NCBI RefSeq assembly: GCF_000523235.1 | Contig: NZ_CP006850.1 | Coordinates: forward strand, 3,410,001 to 3,474,000 | Origin: Nocardia nova SH22a | Lineage (GTDB): Bacteria; Actinomycetota; Actinomycetes; Mycobacteriales; Mycobacteriaceae | Direction: 5' to 3' | Length of the DNA stretch: 64,000 nt | Notes under the pieces: model-generated | The model's database searches: none | What the model saw: the letters and a program-made list of their open reading frames with translations, nothing else | What the model was told of the DNA's origin: nothing | Part shown: in pieces, positions 24,663-32,525 of the stretch | Numbering within the stretch: position 1 is the first letter of the stretch | Layout: every line of letters begins with the position of its first letter | Program-made: the position numbers and the translations under genes

Positions 24663-25738
24663 TCGCCACGACCCGACGCTCGAGCGGGAAACCGCTGTCA
24701 CCGCAGGCGTCCTACAAGTCACTCACCCGCCGGCGAATTCTGATCATCACCGCGCTGGCGCTGCTGGCCGTCGCCGTGTTCTGCGGCGACGTCCTGATCG
24801 GCGGCGCGCCCATGCCCTTCGGTGATCTCGCCCGGGCCGCGTTCACGCCCTGGCAGGCCCCGGCCGTCGACCGCCAGATCGTCTGGGACATCAGGCTTCC
24901 CATGTCGGTCACCGGCGTTCTCGTCGGCAGCGCGCTGGCCGCGGCCGGCGCGGGCATGCAGACCATCCTGAACAACCCGCTCGCCGAGCCCTACACGCTC
25001 GGCGTCTCCGCCGCTGCCGGATTCGGCGCGGCGCTGGCCGCGGTCACCGGGCTCACCGGCCTGCTACCGCTCGGCAACGAGCTCGGAATGGCCGGCAGCG
25101 CATGGATATTCGCCATCGTCGCGTGCCTGATGATTCTCGGCTTCGCCCGGCTGCGCGGCACCGGCGCCGAAACGATGATCCTGCTGGGCATCGCCATCGT
25201 CTTCCTGTTCAACGCCCTGCTCGCGCTGATGCAGTACGTGGCCTCCGAAGTGCAACTGCAACAGGTCGTGTTCTGGACCCTCGGCAGCCTCGGCCGCGCC
25301 AGCTGGGCGCAGATCGCCACGCTCGCGGTCGTCACCGCGGTGCTGCTGCCGTTCTTCTATTGGCACGCATGGACATTGACCGCTTTCCGCATGGGTGACG
25401 ATCGCGCCAGCGCTCTGGGCGTGCCCGTCGATCGGATGCGTACCTTCGCGCTGCTGGGCGTTTCGCTGCTCGCGGCCACCGCGGTGTCGATCGCGGGCAC
25501 CATCGGTTTCATCGGGCTCGTGGGCCCGCACATCGCGCGGATCCTCGTCGGCGAAGATCAACGGTACTTCCTGACCGCCTCGATCCTCAGCGGCGCAACA
25601 CTTCTCACCGGCGCCTCGATGGTCAGCAAGCTCGTTGTTCCCGGTGTCATCGTGCCGGTCGGTGTCATCACCTCACTGGTCGGGGTGCCGGTGTTCCTGC
25701 TCATCATCATGACCCGGCGGCAACGGACGTGGGCATGA
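24659..25738 (+). CDS. FecCD-family iron-chelate ABC permease
   Basis: A 359-residue permease with about ten membrane segments. Typical FecCD motifs are IRLPMSVTGVLVGSALAAAG, the family's NNPLAEPYTLGVSAAAGFGA block, and FIGLVGPHIARILVG, the coupling loop contacting the ATPase. The start is a GTG overlapping the TGA of the binding-protein gene (GTGA). Only one FecCD gene is present, so it would act as a homodimer. Confidence 0.92.
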   Translation: MIATTRRSSGKPLSPQASYKSLTRRRILIITALALLAVAVFCGDVLIGGAPMPFGDLARAAFTPWQAPAVDRQIVWDIRLPMSVTGVLVGSALAAAGAGMQTILNNPLAEPYTLGVSAAAGFGAALAAVTGLTGLLPLGNELGMAGSAWIFAIVACLMILGFARLRGTGAETMILLGIAIVFLFNALLALMQYVASEVQLQQVVFWTLGSLGRASWAQIATLAVVTAVLLPFFYWHAWTLTAFRMGDDRASALGVPVDRMRTFALLGVSLLAATAVSIAGTIGFIGLVGPHIARILVGEDQRYFLTASILSGATLLTGASMVSKLVVPGVIVPVGVITSLVGVPVFLLIIMTRRQRTWA

Positions 25739-26514
25739 GGATCACCATCGACGATCTGCACTTCAGCCACGGCCGGATCCCCATCCTGCGCTCGATCACC
25801 CTGCCCGCGATCCGGACCGGCGAGGTACACGCCGTCGTCGGCCCCAACGGCGCGGGCAAATCCACACTGCTGCGCTGCATCGCGGGACTGCACCGCCACA
25901 CCGGCACGGTCACCGTCGCCGACCACACCGGATCCACCACAGCGCTCACTCGCGACTCGGTGCTGTACCTGCCCCAGGACCCGCCGCCCGCCACCACCCT
26001 GACCGTCTTCGAGAGTGTGCTGCTCGCTTATCAGCAGACAGCCGGATTCCGTGTCAGAACCACCACCCTCGAACGTGTTTCCGAGGTTCTCGATCACGTC
26101 GGGCTCACGGCTGTCGCCGACCGGCAGATGACACAACTGTCCGGCGGGCAGCGGCAACTGGTCAGCCTCGCCCAGGCGATCGTGCGGCAACCCTCGGTCC
26201 TGCTCCTCGACGAACCGACGAGCAACCTCGACCTGCACAATCAACTGACAATGCTCGATCTCGTCCGAAAATATGCGACGAACCGGCCGGCCGTGGTACT
26301 CACCACCATTCACGATCTCACCCACGCGGCGCGATTCGCCGACAATATCGTCGTTCTCCGCGAAGGGGGTGTGCACGCCATCGGGACGCCACGGGAGGTG
26401 ATCACCGAAGAAATGCTGCGCGATGTCTACCGCGTCAATGCGCGCATACACTTCGACGACGATGACGACAGCCTGGCCATCGCGGTGACGTCGGCCCACA
26501 CCACGGCCGATTGA
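25735..26514 (+). CDS. FecE-type iron-chelate ABC ATPase
   Basis: A 259-residue ATPase with Walker A GPNGAGKSTLL (near residue 40), Q-loop LPQDPPP, signature LSGGQRQLVSLAQA, Walker B VLLLDEPTSNLD and H-loop TTIHDLTHA. This is the usual partner of FecCD permeases. ATG overlaps the permease stop (ATGA); the GTG six bases upstream is less likely. It completes the uptake operon. Confidence 0.93.
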   Translation: MRITIDDLHFSHGRIPILRSITLPAIRTGEVHAVVGPNGAGKSTLLRCIAGLHRHTGTVTVADHTGSTTALTRDSVLYLPQDPPPATTLTVFESVLLAYQQTAGFRVRTTTLERVSEVLDHVGLTAVADRQMTQLSGGQRQLVSLAQAIVRQPSVLLLDEPTSNLDLHNQLTMLDLVRKYATNRPAVVLTTIHDLTHAARFADNIVVLREGGVHAIGTPREVITEEMLRDVYRVNARIHFDDDDDSLAIAVTSAHTTAD

Positions 26515-26577
26515 CCGGTTGCAAAGTCTCTCGCGGTTCAAACTACGGCGTATATCACCTTCTCATCGTTCTCTAAC

Positions 26578-26925
26578 ATGCCCGAATTTAAAGTCCTCCC
26601 CATGGACGCCTTTGGGGTTCTCGGAAACCCGACCCGCCGTTATATTCTCGAGTTGCTCGCCTCCGGGGAGAAGAACTCGGGAACGATCACCCGAGCGATC
26701 AGTGAACAGCAAGGGATTTCCGAAGCCGCCGTATCGCAACACCTCAAGGCGCTCCTGGACAACGGATTCGCAACCGTCAGGCAAGCGGGAATGCATCGGT
26801 ACTACGCCATCGATATCGAAGGGTTCCACCGGCTGATCGGGTGGATGTCCCGGTTCCAGTTCCGGCACCCGTCCCCGGGATCACACGGCTGCGGACACGC
26901 GGTCCCGCCCGGTCGCGACCGATGA
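26578..26925 (+). CDS. ArsR-family winged-helix regulator
   Basis: A 115-residue regulator. The winged helix reads LGNPTRRYILELLASGE, then ISEAAVSQHLKALLDNGFATV and RQAGMHRYYAID. No clear cysteine metal site is visible in the helices; a single C lies near the end (HGCGHAV, with two His), which might bind metal but could be chance. It follows the chelate-uptake operon by 63 bp and may control it or the neighbouring genes. There is no obvious ribosome-binding site; an ATG at 26602 is the alternative start. The last 45 bases overlap the convergent PAP2 gene. Confidence 0.78.
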   Translation: MPEFKVLPMDAFGVLGNPTRRYILELLASGEKNSGTITRAISEQQGISEAAVSQHLKALLDNGFATVRQAGMHRYYAIDIEGFHRLIGWMSRFQFRHPSPGSHGCGHAVPPGRDR

Positions 26926-27732
26926 CCCCGCCGGATCACGCCGTGACACCGATCCGCGCCACATCACGAGTACGGCGGTCGCCACCATCGTGACAGCGGT
27001 GCCGAGCAACGCGCCGCCGACGACGTCGGTGAGCCAGTGCACGCCGAGGTAGAGCCGCGACGATCCGACGGCGGCCACGGCGAGCGCGGCGCTCAGCACC
27101 GCGGCCAGGGCACGACTCGGCCGAGGTCCGCCGGTCAGGTACACCGCCAGCACCGCGGTGACGACCGCGGTGGTCGCGGTGGTGTGCCCCGACGGGAAGG
27201 CGAAATTGTTCTCCGCGACCAGCCGCAGGGCGATCGGTGGCCGGGCCCGCGCGACCGCGTGTTTGCACACGGTGCCTACCACGGCGGCGGTACCGAGCAC
27301 GACGAGTACGACCGCCCCGGGGACCACACTGCGGTAGCGCCGGACCAGCCACCCCGCGGCCAGAATCGCCAGCACGGCGGTACCGGCGGGGCTTCCCACC
27401 TCCGAGACCGCACGGGCCAGAGCCGTCGCGGGCCCGGACCGGTGACCGGCGAGCCAATCCAGCACCGCCGCGTCGCCACCGGTGACCCACCCGGCCTGGG
27501 CGACCTGTACGGCCAGCAGAACGAACAGTGCGACAACAACACTCGCGCGTGTCCACGCGAGGCCGATTCGACCGGCGGTCGGCGACGAAGGCCGCGTCAG
27601 CCGCGCCCGCAACGACGATGCGACGAGAATCGCGGCCCCGATCCCGGCGCCACCCACCGCGACTTCGAAGCTCGACGACTCGCTTCGAACCTCCACCAAC
27701 ACGTTGTGTACGACTTCGACTACCGCGGACAT
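26881..27732 (-). CDS. PAP2-family membrane phosphatase
   Basis: A ~283-residue integral membrane phosphatase with six or so helices. All three PAP2 motifs are present: KHAVARARP (KxxxxxxRP), FPSGHTTAT (PSGH) and SRLYLGVHWLTD (SRxxxxxHxxxD). Such enzymes remove phosphate from lipid phosphates such as phosphatidate or polyprenyl diphosphate at the outer membrane face. The start is uncertain: ATG at 27732 (chosen) or GTG at 27786. It overlaps the end of the ArsR gene by 45 bases on the opposite strand. Confidence 0.87.
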   Translation of the reverse strand: MSAVVEVVHNVLVEVRSESSSFEVAVGGAGIGAAILVASSLRARLTRPSSPTAGRIGLAWTRASVVVALFVLLAVQVAQAGWVTGGDAAVLDWLAGHRSGPATALARAVSEVGSPAGTAVLAILAAGWLVRRYRSVVPGAVVLVVLGTAAVVGTVCKHAVARARPPIALRLVAENNFAFPSGHTTATTAVVTAVLAVYLTGGPRPSRALAAVLSAALAVAAVGSSRLYLGVHWLTDVVGGALLGTAVTMVATAVLVMWRGSVSRRDPAGSSVATGRDRVSAAV

Positions 27733-27834
27733 GCGAACAGTCTCGTTCCGCGTTCCTGTGGAAACACTGAGCCGCGGGTCCGGCACGGCTCTGCTCGTCC
27801 GAACCGCGCCGCGGCGATGGGTCGTGAACCGGCG

Positions 27835-28668
27835 TCAGGTCTTCCGGAAGCGACCGTGCCGCCACGACGCGCGGCCCGCGGCCCATCGACGGATCGCGTG
27901 GCCGTCCGGTGCCGGCGTATGCGAGCCGCGACGCCGGTGGACGAGACCGCGCGCGACCAACTCGACAGTGACTGCCACAGCACAGGATTGGGCCAGCATG
28001 AGACCGAGGAGAACCAGGATCTGCACCGCCGCCGCCTGGGTGGCCGAGCCGCTCGCGACCAGAACTCCGACGAACGCGCCGGGCAGCGTGACCAGCCCGA
28101 CCGTACGAGTCTGGTCGACACCGGGCAGCAGGGCGTCGGCAGCCGCGGTGCGGATCAGCTCGAGATGCGCGTCCCGATCGGACAACCCCAGGCTCAACGC
28201 CGCCTCGATCTCACCGTAGCGGTCGTGCACGATGTTCAACGAGCGGCGAGCCGCCAGGCTGGTCGCGGTCATCGCACCGCCCAGCACGATGCCGCCGACC
28301 GGTACGACGGCGGCGCCCTTCAACGGCACCACCCCCGTGGTCAGCATCAGCGCCAGCACCACGGCCCATCCCGAGCCCAGGGCGACCGCGAGCCATATCC
28401 CCGAGCGTCCGGCATCCGCGCGGCGCGCCGCGGTGAACACCGCCGCCGCGAACATCGCCGCGAGCACGAGCAGTGATGACCACAGCTGTGTCAATGCCGC
28501 GGCCAGCACGGCGGCGACCACACCCAGCTGCACGACCGCGCGGACCGCGGCGCCGGGGACCACCGGCACCGGCCCCAACCGGGCGAGGCGATACACGAGT
28601 GCGGAGGCGACCACGAGAGCCACGCACAGCGCCACCAATCCGGCCCCGGGGGTGACGACGGTGCTCAT
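27835..28668 (-). CDS. FetB/YbbM-like (UPF0014) permease without a partner ATPase
   Basis: A 277-residue membrane protein with about seven helices. Family motifs include GIVLGGAMTATSLAARRSL and TLPGAFVGVLVASGSATQAAAVQI. The E. coli homologue FetB (YbbM), with ATPase FetA, exports iron. No FetA-type ATPase is adjacent here, so the partner is elsewhere or the protein acts with another ATPase. The C-terminal ~35 residues are basic and Arg-rich. It lies 102 bp from the PAP2 gene on the same strand. Confidence 0.78.
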   Translation of the reverse strand: MSTVVTPGAGLVALCVALVVASALVYRLARLGPVPVVPGAAVRAVVQLGVVAAVLAAALTQLWSSLLVLAAMFAAAVFTAARRADAGRSGIWLAVALGSGWAVVLALMLTTGVVPLKGAAVVPVGGIVLGGAMTATSLAARRSLNIVHDRYGEIEAALSLGLSDRDAHLELIRTAAADALLPGVDQTRTVGLVTLPGAFVGVLVASGSATQAAAVQILVLLGLMLAQSCAVAVTVELVARGLVHRRRGSHTPAPDGHAIRRWAAGRASWRHGRFRKT

Positions 28669-28742
28669 CTGCGTCGGAAACCTCTCTCGTGCTGTTCAGT
28701 AGCGGATTTCCTGCTCGGGTGGCGCGTGCTTCCGATATCCGC

Positions 28743-29327
28743 TCACGCACGTAATCCATTGGTGAGGATGGTCGCGAGTTCGCGGTAGGCGTCGGCGTCG
28801 TCCAGGCCGGTCTCGGTGCGGACGCCGCCCTGCTGGATGCGGACCATCATCGTCGCGGCGAGGTCGGCGGCGAAAGCGGCGTGTACTTCCCGGAATTCAC
28901 CGGCCGCGACACCGTCGTCGACCAGTTCGCGGACCCTGCTCGCGGCGAGGCGGGTGTTCTGCTCGTAGACCTCCCGGGCCGGTGCGAAGGCATCGAGGTC
29001 GGTCATGAACTGCTGCGATGCGGCGCCGAGGACGGCTCCGACGGCGGACAGGTAGGCGATGATGCGTTCGCGGGCCCCGGTGGTGGCGGCGATGCGCCGC
29101 TCGACATCGTCGGTGGCGCGCCGGAAGAAGTGCACGGTGGCGGCCCGCACCAGCTGTTCCTTACTGCCCGCGAGGGTGTAGAGCGTGCTCTTGGAACACC
29201 GCAACCGGGCCGCGATCTCGTCGAGGGTCAGATGCGCGAAGCCCTCGGCCAGGAACAGACCGACCAGCGCGTCGAAGAGTTCGGTGCGCCGCCGGGTTCC
29301 GAAACCGTCACGAGTCGTCTGAGCCAT
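28743..29327 (-). CDS. TetR-family repressor, divergent from an acyl-CoA dehydrogenase
   Basis: A 194-residue repressor. The helix-turn-helix is AHLTLDEIAARLRCSKSTLYTLAGSK-like (residues ~25-50), followed by an all-helical ligand domain. It lies 100 bp from a divergent acyl-CoA dehydrogenase, with four AGTACT operator-like sites in between; this is the classic layout of a self-controlled FadR/PaaR-like lipid repressor. The ligand is probably an acyl-CoA, by context only. Confidence 0.88.
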   Translation of the reverse strand: MAQTTRDGFGTRRRTELFDALVGLFLAEGFAHLTLDEIAARLRCSKSTLYTLAGSKEQLVRAATVHFFRRATDDVERRIAATTGARERIIAYLSAVGAVLGAASQQFMTDLDAFAPAREVYEQNTRLAASRVRELVDDGVAAGEFREVHAAFAADLAATMMVRIQQGGVRTETGLDDADAYRELATILTNGLRA

Positions 29328-29336
29328 CCCTGGATA

Positions 29337-29399
29337 GTACTCATGTGAGCCTTGCAGTACTGTTTCCCGGGCAGTACTGTAGCTGGTAATCGAGTACTG
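29337..29399. promoter_or_regulatory. Four evenly spaced AGTACT operator-like sites
   Basis: The palindrome AGTACT occurs at 29337, 29357, 29374 and 29394 (spacings 20, 17 and 20 bp). The middle two are inside a repeated 10-mer, GCAGTACTGT. They fill the divergent promoter region between the TetR gene and the dehydrogenase gene, so they are probably bound by that repressor. Confidence 0.65.
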
Positions 29400-29426
29400 A
29401 TTACCGTAGTTGAGAGCGAGGGATTC

Positions 29427-30566
29427 GTGGCCGTCGATCGATTGCTGCCCACCAGCGAGGCGCACGAGCTGATCGAGCTCACCCGTGACATCGCGGACAA
29501 GGCGCTCGCGCCGATCGTCGACGAGCACGAGCGTTCGGAGTCGTATCCGACCGGCGTCTTCGCGACCCTCGGCGCCGCGGGCCTGCTGAGCCTGCCGTAC
29601 CCGCAGGAGTGGGGTGGCGGCGGCCAGCCCTACGAGGTCTATCTCCAGGTGCTCGAGGAGATCGCCGCGCGGTGGGCGGCGGTCGCGGTCGCGGTGAGTG
29701 TGCACAGCCTCTCCTGCCATCCGCTGATGGCGTTCGGGACCCCCGAACAGCAGAGCCGGTGGCTGCCGGAGATGCTGGGCGGCAACACGATCGGCGCCTA
29801 CAGCCTGTCCGAGCCGCAAGCCGGATCGGATGCCGCGGCGGTGGCGTGCAAGGCGGTCCCCGCCGAGGGCGGTTATCGGCTCAACGGCACCAAGGCATGG
29901 ATCACACACGGCGGTGTCGCCGACTTCTACAACGTGTTCGCGCGGACCGGTGACGGGTCGCGCGGGATCTCGTGCTTCCTGGTACCGAAGGATCTCGAGG
30001 GACTCGAGTTCGGCAAACCCGAGCAGAAGATGGGCCTGCACGCGGTGCCGACGACCACCGCGCACTACGACGACGCGTACCTGCCCGAAGGGCGGCGGAT
30101 CGGATCCGAGGGTCAAGGTCTGCAGATCGCGTTGAGCGCCCTGGATGCCGGTCGCCTCGGGATCGCCTCGGTGGCAACAGGTTTGGCGCAGGCCGCCCTC
30201 GACGAGGCGGTCGCCTACGCGAAGGAGCGCAGCACCTTCGGCCGCAAGATCATCGATCATCAGGGCCTGGGCTTCCTGCTCGCCGACATGGCCGCCGCCG
30301 TCGACTCCGCCCGCGCCACCTACCTCGACGCCGCCCGCCGCCGCGACGCCGGACTGCCCTACTCCCGCCAGGCCTCGGTCGCCAAACTCGTCGCCACCGA
30401 CGCCGCGATGAAGGTGACCACCGACGCGGTCCAGGTCTTCGGAGGCTACGGCTACACCCGCGACTTCCGCGTCGAGCGCTACATGCGCGAAGCGAAGATC
30501 ACCCAGATCTTCGAGGGCACCAACCAGATTCAGCGCTTGGTCATCAGCCGCTCGCTCGCCAAGTGA
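29427..30566 (+). CDS. Acyl-CoA dehydrogenase
   Basis: A 379-residue FAD enzyme of the isovaleryl/short-chain acyl-CoA dehydrogenase type. Visible marks are the FAD-binding segment YSLSEPQAGSDAAA, NGTKAWITHGG, FGRKIIDHQGLGFLLADM and, at the C-terminus, QVFGGYGYTRDFRVERYMREAK and IFEGTNQIQRLVISRSLA, where family catalytic and substrate-binding residues lie. It oxidises a saturated acyl-CoA to the 2-enoyl-CoA. GTG at 29427 follows GAGCGAGGG. Upstream sites and the divergent TetR imply ligand-controlled expression. Confidence 0.92.
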   Translation: MAVDRLLPTSEAHELIELTRDIADKALAPIVDEHERSESYPTGVFATLGAAGLLSLPYPQEWGGGGQPYEVYLQVLEEIAARWAAVAVAVSVHSLSCHPLMAFGTPEQQSRWLPEMLGGNTIGAYSLSEPQAGSDAAAVACKAVPAEGGYRLNGTKAWITHGGVADFYNVFARTGDGSRGISCFLVPKDLEGLEFGKPEQKMGLHAVPTTTAHYDDAYLPEGRRIGSEGQGLQIALSALDAGRLGIASVATGLAQAALDEAVAYAKERSTFGRKIIDHQGLGFLLADMAAAVDSARATYLDAARRRDAGLPYSRQASVAKLVATDAAMKVTTDAVQVFGGYGYTRDFRVERYMREAKITQIFEGTNQIQRLVISRSLAK

Positions 30567-30809
30567 ACCGGGCTGATACAGCTCGGTGGAAGACCGGCTG
30601 GTAATCGGCTTTCGCGAGCAGTCGAAGCCTTCGCCGCCGAACCAGTGCTGGCCGTGAGCCGCGTGGTCTTCCATGTATGCGCCCACCGGTTCCGATCGGT
30701 GTGGCGCTGCACGGCCCGCTTCGAGAGATCAACGGGCCGTGGGGATCTGGTGTCGGTCAGCGATTCGAGTGCGGCTCGGCGCTCTTCGACCGGGCATGCC
30801 GGGTGCGGC

Positions 30810-31754
30810 TCAGGGGGTGATGACGATGCGCTGGCGCGAGTGTGCGGCCTCGGCCCATGCCTGTTCGACCTGTGCGAGAGGCAGCGTTCGGCCGTCGATC
30901 CGGAAGGTGCCTCTGGTGATTTCTTCGGCGAGGGCGGGTAGCTCGGTCAGGATCTCTCGGGTGCCGACCGAACCCTGTCCGCTGCCGACGATTTGCAGGC
31001 GGGCCGCACGCAGCGCCGCTGAAGGGATCGGGGCGGTCGGACCCGCTACGGACCCGATCTGAATCCAGGACAGCGGTGTGCCGCGGTCGGCTCGTTCGGT
31101 GATCACCGCGATCATCGCGTCCGCGGCTGGTCGGCCCCACACATAGTCGATCACCACATCGACCTGGGCGGCGGCTTTGCCGAGTTGCCGTGTGTCATCC
31201 AGGCGCACGGTCTCGGTCGCGCCCAGAGCGCCCAGTTCGGCGAGCTGCTCGACGTCTCGGGCGGCGGCGATGATCTGGTTCGCGCCGAAGAGTTTCGCGA
31301 TCTGGACGGCCATGCGCCCGGCGTTGCCGGTCGCGCCGAGGATCAGGACATTCTGCCCGGCTTCGAACGAAATCCGTTGCCGCAGTGCAATCCAGGAGGA
31401 CATGGCCGGGTTGAGGGCGGCGGCGATGGAGACGGGGTCGCTGGATTCGGGCAGGACGATGCTGCGTCGGGTGTCGATGACGGTGCGCTCGGCCATGGCG
31501 CCCAGCGTGGTGTCGGGGAGGATGAAGTAACGCAGGGTGCCGTCGCCGGTGCGGCCGACGCCGTCGATGCCGGGCACCAGGGGGAGTTCGTCGGTGCTGG
31601 TGTAGTGCGATCCATCGGCCTGGGACCGCACGCGGGGATGCAGCCCGGCCGCGAGCACGTCGATGACCTGTTCGGTGTCCGAGGAGGCGACGGGATCCGG
31701 GAAGTCCTGGTAGCGCGGGGGGCTTTCGAAGGATGTGACCACTGCTGCCTTCAT
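30810..31754 (-). CDS. Quinone oxidoreductase-like MDR-family reductase
   Basis: A 314-residue zinc-independent medium-chain reductase. It shows the family N-terminal fold (AAVVTSFESPPRYQDFPDP, VPGIDGVGR) and the NADPH loop VLILGATGNAGRMAVQIAK. The cysteine and acidic residues of zinc alcohol dehydrogenases are absent. It would reduce a quinone or activated alkene with NADPH. A MarR gene lies divergently, with a strong palindrome between them, so expression is likely induced by a small electrophile or phenolic. No gene was found in 30567-30809. Confidence 0.85.
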   Translation of the reverse strand: MKAAVVTSFESPPRYQDFPDPVASSDTEQVIDVLAAGLHPRVRSQADGSHYTSTDELPLVPGIDGVGRTGDGTLRYFILPDTTLGAMAERTVIDTRRSIVLPESSDPVSIAAALNPAMSSWIALRQRISFEAGQNVLILGATGNAGRMAVQIAKLFGANQIIAAARDVEQLAELGALGATETVRLDDTRQLGKAAAQVDVVIDYVWGRPAADAMIAVITERADRGTPLSWIQIGSVAGPTAPIPSAALRAARLQIVGSGQGSVGTREILTELPALAEEITRGTFRIDGRTLPLAQVEQAWAEAAHSRQRIVITP

Positions 31755-31789
31755 GGCGATCTCCCTGTCTCTCCACTACGAAATTTAGA

Positions 31790-31822
31790 TGGCAATACAA
31801 ACTAAAATAGTTGGTATTGCCA
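31790..31822. promoter_or_regulatory. MarR-type operator (14-bp arms)
   Basis: TGGCAATACAAACT-AAAAT-AGTTGGTATTGCCA is an inverted repeat with 13 of 14 arm positions paired. It is AT-rich against the local background and centred in the 92-bp divergent promoter region. It is the probable MarR dimer site controlling both genes. Confidence 0.8.
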
Positions 31823-31846
31823 ACTTAATCAAGTAGGATGTGAGAG

Positions 31847-32296
31847 GTGATCGAATCGCAAGCGGTGTCAGCCGGGGGCAGTGCGCACGACGGGCTGGCC
31901 GATACGCTCGTTCAGAGCGCCTTCGTGACGATGGCGGTGCTGACCAGGATCGCGGCGGAGAACGATCTGTCCCTGACGCAGGTGCGGGTGCTGGGCATCC
32001 TGCGCGATCGCCGGGTGGGGATCACGGCGCTGGCCGGTTATCTCGGATTGGACAAGTCGACGATGACCGGGCTGGTTCGTCGCGCGGAGGAGCGCGGGCT
32101 GTTGCGGCGCGAACCCAATCCGGATGACGGCCGCGCCGTCGATGTCGTGCTCACCGGGGAAGCCGGAACGCTGGTCGAGACCGTGCGTGAACGGGTGGGC
32201 CGCGAACTGAGCTCGATGACCGACGCGCTCGCTCCCGGCGAGCAACGCCGCCTGCAGTCGCTGCTGCGCCGAATGCTGGAGTCGGGACCCTCCTGA
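31847..32296 (+). CDS. MarR-family regulator
   Basis: A 149-residue winged-helix repressor. The recognition region reads LTQVRVLGILRDRRVGITALAGYLGLDKSTMTGLVRRA (shown in part) and the wing is REPNPDDGRAVDVVLTGEAG, the usual MarR DxR-type wing. GTG at 31847 has AGGA 8 bases upstream. It is divergent from the quinone-oxidoreductase-like gene and its own promoter contains the palindrome at 31790-31822, so autoregulation is likely. Confidence 0.9.
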   Translation: MIESQAVSAGGSAHDGLADTLVQSAFVTMAVLTRIAAENDLSLTQVRVLGILRDRRVGITALAGYLGLDKSTMTGLVRRAEERGLLRREPNPDDGRAVDVVLTGEAGTLVETVRERVGRELSSMTDALAPGEQRRLQSLLRRMLESGPS

Positions 32297-32453
32297 ATCG
32301 GGTCCGCATCGGTGTCGGCGGGGCGCGGGCATCGTGTGCCCTCGTCTGTGGCCGCATCACGGCTCTCGCGCAGTCCTGGTGAGCGACAGTGTGTGCAGCG
32401 GCCCTCGGGACAGAAACCCCGCGGGGGGATGTGGCAGACCGCGCACGGTTTCC

Positions 32454-32518
32454 GGTGGGAGACGGGAGCAAGGCGGGGGAGCGCCGTGGCTTCCCGGCCT
32501 TGCAAACCGTCTCCCACC
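32454..32518. terminator. Long hairpin between convergent genes
   Basis: GGTGGGAGACGG (32454-32465) pairs perfectly with CCGTCTCCCACC (32507-32518), and inside it GCAAGGC pairs with GCCTTGC and part of GGGGGAG with CTTCCCG. The ~27-bp imperfect stem lies between the convergent MarR and acyl-CoA dehydrogenase genes, 8 bp from the latter's stop. It is probably a bidirectional terminator; it is longer than other hairpins in this window. Nothing else was seen in 32297-32525. Confidence 0.6.
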
Positions 32519-32525
32519 AGCAGTT

